In this document: piece by piece, positions 57,732 through 64,000 of the stretch
How positions within the stretch are numbered: the stretch's first letter is position 1
Layout: every line of letters starts with the position of its first letter
NCBI RefSeq assembly: GCF_943913955.1
Contig: NZ_CALUAE010000003.1
Location: 52,371-116,370, forward strand
Origin: Mycolicibacterium bacteremicum
GTDB lineage: Bacteria; Actinomycetota; Actinomycetes; Mycobacteriales; Mycobacteriaceae
Reading direction: 5' to 3'
DNA length: 64,000 bases
Notes under the pieces: model-generated
The model's database searches: none
Told to the model about the DNA's origin: nothing
Seen by the model: only the letters and a program-made list of their open reading frames with translations
Made by a program: the position numbers and the translations under genes

Positions 57732-58925
57732 ATGCCCGAGGAGATCCTGCCCGCAGCCACCGATCTGGCCGTCACCCTGGCCTGGACCGCGGGGGCGGTG
57801 GTCATCGCGTACTTCCTGGGCGTCGCGGTCACCTGGGCGTTAGGCCGCACGTGCGGGCACCGCGGTTGGCTCGCCGACATCGCCCTGCTGACCCCGCGGC
57901 CGATCCGGGCCTGGCTCATGGTCACCGGTGCGACGATCGCCCTGCAGCGCTCGTCACCGGCCGAGGCGTCGTGGCGCCCCTGGGTCGATGAGAGCCTGCG
58001 CATCGCGACCATCGCGACGGTCACCTGGTTCGTCGCGAAACTGGTGACGGTCGTCGAACGCCGGATGATCGACAAGTTCGGTGGCGGCGACACCGGGCTG
58101 ACCGATGCCGATCTGCAACGCCGCAAGGTGCGCACCCAGCTCACCGTGCTGCGCCGGCTGGCGATCGCCGTCGTGGTGATCCTCGGGCTGGCCGCCGCGC
58201 TGATGACCTTCCCGTCCTTCGCCGATGTCGGCAAGACACTGTTCGCCTCGGCCGGTGTGCTCTCGGTGGTCGCCGGGCTGGCCGCCCAGACCTCGTTGGG
58301 GTCGGTGTTCGCCGGCCTGCAGATCGCCTTCACCGATGCCATCCGGGTCGGCGATGTCGTTGTGCTGGAGAAGGAATGGGGCCGCATCGAGGAGATCACG
58401 CTGACCTACGTGGTGGTCCAGGTGTGGGACGAGCGCCGCCTCGTGCTGCCCTGCACCTATTTCACGACAACCCCGTTCCAGAACTGGACGCGCAGCGCGA
58501 CCGAGATCCTGGGCACCGTGTCACTTGATGTCGATTTCAGCGTCTCGCTCGACGAGATGCGCGCCGAACTGGACCGGCTGCTCGACCGCAACGAACTCTG
58601 GGACGGGCGCTCCGGCGTCCTGCAGGTCGTCGATGCCGTCGGCGGCACCGTCCGGGTCCGCATCACGGTCAGCGCACCGAACGCCGGCGCGTTGTGGGAC
58701 CTGCAGTGCTTCATCCGCGAGGGCATGGTGGTCTGGTTGCAGAACAGCCGCGGCGGCGCGCTGCCGCGGTGGCGCTTCGAGCCGACCCCCGAATCGGTCC
58801 CGCAAACCCGGCGCGAGTTCGCCCGCACCGGCGCCCGCGCGGACCACGGGCTGTTCTCCGGCAGCGACGCCGCCGAGGAACGCAACCGCGCGTTCGACGG
58901 TCCACCCGACGACAAGCAGGCTTGA
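57732..58925 (+). CDS. MscS-family mechanosensitive ion channel
   Basis: A 397-residue channel. Four to five membrane helices occupy residues 10-210; the pore helix is SVVAGLAAQTSLGSVFAGLQ (about 180-199) with the Gly/Ala packing of MscS TM3. The beta domain follows with DAIRVGDVVVLEKEWGRIEEI and PCTYFTTTPFQNWTR, then the C-terminal alpha/beta region to a disordered Arg/Asp-rich tail. It releases ions on osmotic downshock. ATG 57732 is used because the frame upstream overlaps the preceding gene and is Arg/Pro rich. It probably shares transcription with the downstream SDR pair (29-bp gap). Confidence 0.9.
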   Translation: MPEEILPAATDLAVTLAWTAGAVVIAYFLGVAVTWALGRTCGHRGWLADIALLTPRPIRAWLMVTGATIALQRSSPAEASWRPWVDESLRIATIATVTWFVAKLVTVVERRMIDKFGGGDTGLTDADLQRRKVRTQLTVLRRLAIAVVVILGLAAALMTFPSFADVGKTLFASAGVLSVVAGLAAQTSLGSVFAGLQIAFTDAIRVGDVVVLEKEWGRIEEITLTYVVVQVWDERRLVLPCTYFTTTPFQNWTRSATEILGTVSLDVDFSVSLDEMRAELDRLLDRNELWDGRSGVLQVVDAVGGTVRVRITVSAPNAGALWDLQCFIREGMVVWLQNSRGGALPRWRFEPTPESVPQTRREFARTGARADHGLFSGSDAAEERNRAFDGPPDDKQA

Positions 58926-58954
58926 ACACCCATCCGAGGGGGCATCTACATCGA

Positions 58955-60289
58955 ATGACAGATGTGGGTGCGCAACGGGTTCTCGTCACGGGAGCCACCG
59001 GTTACATCGGCGGACGGCTGGTGCCCCGGCTCATCGCGGCCGGCCATCGGGTCCGGGTGCTGGTGCGCAACCCGGACAAGATCCGCGATGTCCCGTGGGC
59101 CGGCGATGTCGAGATCGACCGCGGTGACCTGACCGACGCCGACAGCCTGCGCGCCGCATTCCGCGATATCGACGTCGTGTACTACCTGGTGCACTCGATG
59201 AACAGCGGCGACGGGGACTTCGAGGACACCGAACGGATCAGCGCGCAGAACGTGGCCGCCGCCGCGCGCGACGCGGCGGTCGGCCGGATCGTCTACCTGG
59301 GCGGCCTGCACGAGAATTCCGACCGGCTGTCCACCCACCTGCGGTCCCGCACCCAGGTCGGCGACATCCTCATCGAATCCGGGGTGCCGACGATGGTCCT
59401 GCAGGCCGGCGTGGTGATCGGCTCCGGTTCGGCGTCCTTCGAGATGATCCGGCACCTGACCAACCGGCTGCCGATCATGACGACCCCGCGCTGGGTCAAC
59501 AACCGCATCCAGCCGATTGCCGTCGGTGATGTCCTGCACTACCTCGTGGAGGCGGCCACCGCGGACCTGCCGCGCAGCCGCACCTACGACGTCGGCGGGC
59601 CGGACGTCCTGCGCTACGGCGAGATGATGCAGATCTACGCCGAGGTCGCCGGCCTGGCCCGGCGACGCATCGTCGTCCTACCGATCCTGACACCGAAGCT
59701 CGCCGGGCTGTGGATCGGGCTGGTGACCCCGGTGCCGCTGGGAATCGGCCGGGCGCTCATCGAATCGCTCAGCACCGACGCGGTGGCCGACGAGCACGAT
59801 ATCGACGGCATCATCGCCGCACCGCCCGGCGGGACCACGCCCTACCGCGAGGCTGTCGCGCTGGCGCTGCGCAGCGCCGCCGACCCCGAGGCCGACAACG
59901 GCTGGGAAGGCATCCCGGCCGATCCGCTGCCCAGCGACCCGGACTGGACCGGGCAGATCGTGCACACCGAGGACCGCGCCATCGAGGTCGCTGCCGGTGT
60001 CGACCAGGTGTGGGAGTCGTTGCTGCACTGGGCATCCCGGCATGACCGCTGGACAGTCGAAGAGAAGCAGGAGCCCCGCCTGCTGCGGTTACGCGGTACC
60101 GGCCGGTCTCGGCTGGAATGGCGCACCGAATCGGTGTCCGCCGACCGGACCCGGCTGCGCCAGCACGCGAGCTACACCCCGATCGGCCTGCCCGGGCAGC
60201 TCTACTGGCACGGGCTGCGGCCGCTGCACCGCGTCCGGATGGCCCGCGCGCTGCGGGATGTCGCCCGCTACGCGCAGGACCGACCATGA
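58955..60289 (+). CDS. NAD(P)-binding SDR fused to SRPBCC/DUF2867-type domain
   Basis: A 444-residue protein. Residues 8-300 form an atypical, NmrA-like SDR with the Rossmann motif TGATGYIGGRL and YYLVHSMNSGDGDF. The last 120 residues form a SRPBCC-type (DUF2867) domain (IEVAAGVDQVWESLLHW to GQLYWHGLRPLHRV). The DUF2867 combination is widespread in actinobacteria without a defined reaction. GAGGGGG at 58935-58941 is upstream. It ends in an ATGA overlap with the following SRPBCC gene. Confidence 0.86.
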   Translation: MTDVGAQRVLVTGATGYIGGRLVPRLIAAGHRVRVLVRNPDKIRDVPWAGDVEIDRGDLTDADSLRAAFRDIDVVYYLVHSMNSGDGDFEDTERISAQNVAAAARDAAVGRIVYLGGLHENSDRLSTHLRSRTQVGDILIESGVPTMVLQAGVVIGSGSASFEMIRHLTNRLPIMTTPRWVNNRIQPIAVGDVLHYLVEAATADLPRSRTYDVGGPDVLRYGEMMQIYAEVAGLARRRIVVLPILTPKLAGLWIGLVTPVPLGIGRALIESLSTDAVADEHDIDGIIAAPPGGTTPYREAVALALRSAADPEADNGWEGIPADPLPSDPDWTGQIVHTEDRAIEVAAGVDQVWESLLHWASRHDRWTVEEKQEPRLLRLRGTGRSRLEWRTESVSADRTRLRQHASYTPIGLPGQLYWHGLRPLHRVRMARALRDVARYAQDRP

Positions 60290-60723
60290 TCGAGATGCAG
60301 CGTGAGTTGGTCACCGCGGCGCAACCCGGGTCGGCCTTCGACTACTTCGCCGACTTCACCACCAGTGAGGAGTGGGATCCCGGGTCGATCCGGACCGTGC
60401 GGGTGTCCGGGGACGGCGGGGTCGGTTCGCGGTATGCCAACACCTCGAAGTTCGCCGGACGCACGAATGACGTTGACTACGAGGTGATCTCGCTTGTCCC
60501 GGGCAGGTCCATCGAACTGCGTGGCGAAAACTCGTCGTTGATCGCCCACGACACCATCACCGTGGAACCGCACCCGGACGGGTCGCTGGTGACCTACCGC
60601 CTCGAATTCACCTTCCAGGGCTGGCGCCGCTACGCCGAACGCGTTCTGCGCCGCGCGGTCTCGAAGTTGGCCAACAACGGCGCCGACGGCCTGCGGCGCG
60701 AGCTGGACCGACTGGAGGCCTGA
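60286..60723 (+). CDS. SRPBCC-family protein (polyketide cyclase-like)
   Basis: A 145-residue SRPBCC-fold protein: N-terminal ELVTAAQPGSAFDYFADFTTSEEWDPGS, central VDYEVISLVPGRSIELRGEN and a C-terminal helix ending GLRRELDRLEA. The fold binds hydrophobic ligands. It is coupled to the SDR-DUF2867 gene by a 4-bp ATGA overlap, and both carry SRPBCC modules, so they probably act together on a lipid-like ligand. ATG 60295 is an alternative start. Confidence 0.85.
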   Translation: MIEMQRELVTAAQPGSAFDYFADFTTSEEWDPGSIRTVRVSGDGGVGSRYANTSKFAGRTNDVDYEVISLVPGRSIELRGENSSLIAHDTITVEPHPDGSLVTYRLEFTFQGWRRYAERVLRRAVSKLANNGADGLRRELDRLEA

Positions 60724-60728
60724 ACGGG

Positions 60729-60764
60729 CTGTGCCCCCGGGATCAGCGGATCCCAGGGGCACAG
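60729..60764. terminator. Bidirectional hairpin terminator, SRPBCC gene / pckG
   Basis: 16-bp arms (60729-60744 and 60749-60764) with one C-A mismatch and a 4-nt loop in the 59-bp gap between convergent genes. Confidence 0.75.
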
Positions 60765-60782
60765 GCGGTCGTTCGCGACGGA

Positions 60783-62612
60783 TTACTCCGATTCGGCCAA
60801 CCGGGTCTTGAGCGCGTCGAACTCGTCCTTGATGCCGGTGGGCAGCTTCTCACCGACGAACTCGAACCACTCCTCGATCAGCGGCAGTTCGGCACGCCAC
60901 TCCTCGGCGTTGACGGCCAGCGCCTCGTCCACATCGGCCGGGTCGACGTCCAGGCCCGACAGGTCCAGATCGGCGGCGGTCGGCACGATGCCGATCGGGG
61001 TGCTCTTGCCCTCGGCCTGATGCTCGATGCGCTCGATGGCCCACTTCAGCACGCGGCTGTTCTCACCGAATCCGGGCCACAGGAAGCGACCGTCGCCGCC
61101 GCGGCGGAACCAGTTGACGAAGAACACCTTCGGCAGCTTGGACTCGTCGGCCTGCTTGCCGATGTTGATCCAGTGCTGGAAGTAGTCGCCGACGTTGTAG
61201 CCCAGGAACGGCAGCATGGCCATCGGGTCGCGGCGCACGGTGCCGACCTTGCCCTCGGCGGCGGCGGTCTGCTCGGAGCCCAGGGTGGCGCCGATGAACA
61301 CACCGTGCTGCCAGTCGCGGGCCTCGGTGATCAGCGGGACGGTCGTCTTGCGGCGGCCGCCGAACAGGATCGCCGAGATCGGCACGCCCTGCGGATCGTC
61401 CCACTCGGGCGCCAGCGTGGGGCACTGCGAGATCGGGGTGCAGTACCGCGAATTCGGGTGTGCGGCCTTGGTTTCGGTCTCGCGCAGGATCCAGTCCTGG
61501 CCCTTCCAGTCGATCAGGTGGTCGGGCTCGCCCTCCAGGCCCTCCCACCAGACGTCGCCGTCGTCGGTCTTGGCGACGTTGGTGAAGACGGTGTTGCCCG
61601 CGGCGATGGTCTTCATGGCGTTGGGGTTGGAATCCCAGTTGGTGCCCGGCGCGACGCCGAAGAAGCCGAACTCGGGGTTCACCGCGTAGAGCTGACCGTC
61701 CTTGCCGAACCGCATCCAGGCGATGTCGTCACCCACGGTCTCGGCGCGCCAGCCCGGGATGGTCGGCTGCAGCATCGCGAGGTTGGTCTTACCGCAGGCC
61801 GACGGGAAGGCCGCGGCGATGAAGTAGGACTTGTTCTCCGGGGAGATCAGCTTGACGATCAGCATGTGCTCGGCCAGCCAGCCCTCGTCGTGGGCCATGG
61901 CCGAGGCGATGCGCAGCGAATAGCACTTCTTGCCCAGCAGCGCGTTGCCGCCGTAGCCGGAGCCGTAGCTCCAGATCTCCCGGCTCTCCGGGAAGTGGGT
62001 GATGTACTTGGTGTCGTTGCACGGCCACGGCACATCGGCCTGACCGTCTTCCAGCGGCGCGCCCAGCGAGTGCAGCGCCTTGACGAAGAAACCGTCCTCG
62101 CCGATCTTCTCCAGCGCCTTGGCGCCCATCCGGGTCATGGTGCGCATCGAGACCACGACGTACTCGGAATCGGTGAGCTCGACGCCCAGCTTCGGATCCT
62201 CGGCATCGAGCGGGCCCATGCAGAACGGCACCACCCACAGGGTGCGTCCGCGCATCGAACCGCGGTACAGCTCGGTCATGATGCCGCGCATCTCGGCCGG
62301 GTCCATCCAGTTGTTGGTGGGCCCGGCGTCGACCTCACGCTGTGAACAGATGTAGGTACGGGATTCGACACGCGCCACATCGGACGGATCGGAGAGCGCC
62401 AGGTAGGAGTTCGGCTGCTTCTCGTCGTTCAGCTTCTGGAAGGTGCCGGCCTCGACGAGTTGGGTGGCGAGGCGTTCGTATTCCTCCTGGGACCCGTCGG
62501 CCCAGGCGACCCGGTCGGGCTGCGTCAGCTCGGCGACCTCCCGAACCCAGGCCAACAGCCCCTGATGCGTCGTCGGTGCATTGTCGAGACCGGGAATGGT
62601 CGCTGAGGTCAT
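60783..62612 (-). CDS. pckG: Phosphoenolpyruvate carboxykinase (GTP)
   Basis: A 609-residue GTP-dependent PEPCK, called pckA/pckG (Rv0211) in M. tuberculosis. The P-loop is AFPSACGKTNLAML, the metal/substrate motif is AETVGDDIAWMRFG, and NWFRRGGDGRFLWPGFGEN is the guanine-site region typical of the GTP class. It makes PEP from oxaloacetate for gluconeogenesis, needed for growth on fatty acids and sterols, which fits the surrounding lipid genes. AGGAG is 6 nt before ATG 62612; a TTG one codon upstream is not needed. An imperfect CRP-like site lies about 110 bp upstream. Confidence 0.96.
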   Translation of the reverse strand: MTSATIPGLDNAPTTHQGLLAWVREVAELTQPDRVAWADGSQEEYERLATQLVEAGTFQKLNDEKQPNSYLALSDPSDVARVESRTYICSQREVDAGPTNNWMDPAEMRGIMTELYRGSMRGRTLWVVPFCMGPLDAEDPKLGVELTDSEYVVVSMRTMTRMGAKALEKIGEDGFFVKALHSLGAPLEDGQADVPWPCNDTKYITHFPESREIWSYGSGYGGNALLGKKCYSLRIASAMAHDEGWLAEHMLIVKLISPENKSYFIAAAFPSACGKTNLAMLQPTIPGWRAETVGDDIAWMRFGKDGQLYAVNPEFGFFGVAPGTNWDSNPNAMKTIAAGNTVFTNVAKTDDGDVWWEGLEGEPDHLIDWKGQDWILRETETKAAHPNSRYCTPISQCPTLAPEWDDPQGVPISAILFGGRRKTTVPLITEARDWQHGVFIGATLGSEQTAAAEGKVGTVRRDPMAMLPFLGYNVGDYFQHWINIGKQADESKLPKVFFVNWFRRGGDGRFLWPGFGENSRVLKWAIERIEHQAEGKSTPIGIVPTAADLDLSGLDVDPADVDEALAVNAEEWRAELPLIEEWFEFVGEKLPTGIKDEFDALKTRLAESE

Positions 62613-62756
62613 CAAAGTCTCCTGCGTTGTTTCCGTGCATGTGCCATTAACCGGCAGGTCACGATCGTCCCTGAAATAGAGGTTAACGCGGGTGACTTTG
62701 GTCTGGGGAATCGGGACAATGTCCGATCACTCACAGGAACGATTCAGAAAGTTCGG

Positions 62757-64000
62757 CTACTCGGCGGTAACCGAATTCAGGTCGCTGCGCACCACCCGCA
62801 AAGCCGCCCGAAGCGAGCTCAACCGCCGCCGCGCGGCCGGCGCGGTGGTCGCGACCGCCGTGGCGTGCGTGCGGAGCCGGGCGTCGATGGCGGCCACCCG
62901 CTCGGCCGTCCGGGCGGCCGCGATATCGGCGGCGGCGACGGATTCCGCGGTCAGCGCGGCCTCGGCGGCGAGCAGCCGACGGCCGACCAGCGCCTCGGCG
63001 TCCGAGCGCAGGGCCGCGGTGACGGCACCGACCCAGCGGTCGAGGTGTGCGCGCTCGTGCAGCAGCCCGCGCATGCCGACCACCCACAGCGTCAGCAGCA
63101 GACCGACCGCGCCCCCGACGACGGCGGCCGTCGCGGCGGCACCCGGGGCCAGCCCGACCAGCAACCGGCCCGCGGCCAGCGCCACCCCCAATCCGAACCC
63201 GGCACCGAGCAGCGTCATCAACCGCATCTCCAGGCCGCGCGAGGTCGGCCCGGGCCGGCCGAGCTGCGGGACGGGCGACGGCGGTCCGGCATCGGGCCGG
63301 GACAGCTCCAGCTCATCGGCGATCCGGTCCAACCGCGCCCGCACCGCATCGTCCAGCTCGGCCACCAGCTGCTCGGCGCGGGCGGCGGCGAGGGCCGCGA
63401 AATCCCGGCCCCGCCGCCAACCGGCCGCGTCCTGCGCCAGCTCGGCGTGCAGTGCGGCGACCCGGCCGCGGGCCAGCTGGGTCAGATCCAGTCGGGCCTG
63501 CTGCACCCGACCGCGCAGTCCGAGGGTCTGCGCCGACCGGATCTCTCTGGCCGCGCGCAGCTCGGCGTCGCGACGCTCGTGCAGGCCGGCGGCGACCGGG
63601 TCGGTGGCGCTCGCCGCCGCGATCTGCTCGCACAGACGGGTTTCGTTCGCGCGCAATCGATTTCGGCGGTCCAACGCCGGGTCGGCGAGCGCCCCGGTGA
63701 GCAGCTGCACCAGCTCGGCGAGCTGCGGGTCCCCGCGACGTGGGGCAGCGGCGACCGCCAGCCATGGCACGGTCCGGTAGCGGGCAGCACGCGCCGCACA
63801 GGCCGCCTGATCCGCCGCACGCACCGCCGGCCAGTCGTGGTGCACATCGGCCTTGGTGACGACCCCGATCACCAGATCGGTGCCACGCGCGGCCGCGTCG
63901 AGGACGCCGAGGTCAGAAGCCCGCAGCGGCGCCGCCGCGGACACCGCGAACACCACCGCGTCGGCAGCATCGGCCTGCTCGACGACGGTGTCGCCCTTGC
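62757..64000 (-). CDS. Dynamin-like GTPase, partial (5' end outside window)
   Basis: 414 codons are visible and the frame stays open to the window edge. The visible part begins inside the G domain (VVTKAD, the NKxD-like G4 motif, and GDTVVEQADAADAVVF upstream). It continues with a long Ala/Arg/Glu-rich helical region, a pair of membrane helices (LLGAGFGLGVALAAGRLLVGL and AATAAVVGGAVGLLLTLWVVG, about 140 residues from the C-terminus), and a further helical tail. This is the layout of bacterial dynamin-like proteins that remodel membranes. P-loop and switch regions are outside the window. It is convergent with nothing here; its stop is 144 bp from the pckG start. Confidence 0.75.
   Translation of the reverse strand, partial: KGDTVVEQADAADAVVFAVSAAAPLRASDLGVLDAAARGTDLVIGVVTKADVHHDWPAVRAADQAACAARAARYRTVPWLAVAAAPRRGDPQLAELVQLLTGALADPALDRRNRLRANETRLCEQIAAASATDPVAAGLHERRDAELRAAREIRSAQTLGLRGRVQQARLDLTQLARGRVAALHAELAQDAAGWRRGRDFAALAAARAEQLVAELDDAVRARLDRIADELELSRPDAGPPSPVPQLGRPGPTSRGLEMRLMTLLGAGFGLGVALAAGRLLVGLAPGAAATAAVVGGAVGLLLTLWVVGMRGLLHERAHLDRWVGAVTAALRSDAEALVGRRLLAAEAALTAESVAAADIAAARTAERVAAIDARLRTHATAVATTAPAARRRLSSLRAALRVVRSDLNSVTAE

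Noticed and set aside
62720..62735. CRP-like site TGTCC-N6-TCACA upstream of pckG
   Set aside because: Left half matches TGTGA at only 3 of 5 bases and the position is about 110 bp before the start; too weak to call.
1..64000. Mobile elements, CRISPR arrays, toxin-antitoxin pairs, tRNA genes
   Set aside because: No transposase, integrase, spacer-repeat array, VapBC-like pair or cloverleaf was recognised.

Overview
This 64 kb window is high-GC chromosomal DNA from a mycobacterium, most likely a fast-growing Mycolicibacterium-type species. The evidence is gene content and order. From memory (no search was run), long stretches follow the M. tuberculosis Rv0211-Rv0243 neighbourhood: fadA2, fabG4, htdX, a TetR gene, lpqI, the 57-codon Rv0236A gene, aftD, the phosphotriesterase-like php, the Rv0228-Rv0223c homologues, lipC with a WS/DGAT gene, lipW, the Rv0216-like hydratase, fadD4 and pckG. 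No tRNA, rRNA, insertion sequence, phage gene or CRISPR array was seen.

Layout. 1-2.7 kb: end of a ClpP-like gene, a small XRE regulator, an F420-type oxidoreductase and a TDT transporter. 2.9-7.6 kb: fadA2 and fabG4-htdX-methyltransferase, divergent around a dyad. 7.6-24.8 kb: a cell-envelope block (lpqI, aftD, Rv0228-Rv0225 homologues), interrupted by a translationally coupled diiron-protein/ferredoxin-reductase pair, then methyltransferase and aldehyde dehydrogenase genes. 25-27.8 kb: a histidine kinase/response regulator pair flanked by two small acidic exported-protein genes that share the same upstream dyad. 27.8-41.7 kb: lipid genes (a FadE5-like dehydrogenase, a two-subunit FadE pair, nat divergent from acyltransferase-fadD12-lipO across a KstR-type operator, a Pro-rich lipoprotein, WS/DGAT, lipC). 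41.8-47.5 kb: a fused acyl-CoA dehydrogenase, an ABC ATPase whose catalytic residues are lost, a PhnZ-type HD protein behind a PhnF-type box, lipW and a hemophore-like gene. 47.5-52.5 kb: a five-gene minus-strand run (MFS, ArsR, double-hotdog hydratase, CaiB-type CoA transferase, amidohydrolase) behind a perfect 20-bp palindrome. 52.5-64 kb: XRE/SDR divergent pair, fadD4-echA, a 2OG-oxygenase-like gene, MscS channel, SDR-SRPBCC operon, pckG and a partial dynamin-like GTPase.

How it works together. Most of the window serves lipid and envelope metabolism: acyl-CoA activation (FadD4, FadD12), dehydrogenation (five FadE polypeptides), hydration (HtdX, Rv0216-like, EchA-like), ketoreduction (FabG4), thiolysis (FadA2), ester hydrolysis (LipO, LipC, LipW), wax ester/triacylglycerol synthesis (WS/DGAT), and arabinan assembly (AftD). 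KstR-type sites at 34451 and, more weakly, at 23329 suggest that part of it responds to sterol-derived CoA esters.

The least conventional parts are: (i) the pseudo-ABC ATPase facing a PhnZ/TmpB-type HD protein across a PhnF-type operator; (ii) the PF10118 'metal-dependent hydrolase', which carries a full ferritin-like diiron ligand set and is coupled to its own reductase; and (iii) the two-component system bracketed by two acidic exported proteins with a common GATGAG-N6-CTCATC operator. Many genes begin 6-7 nt after a TANNNT-like hexamer with no Shine-Dalgarno sequence, which fits leaderless transcription.
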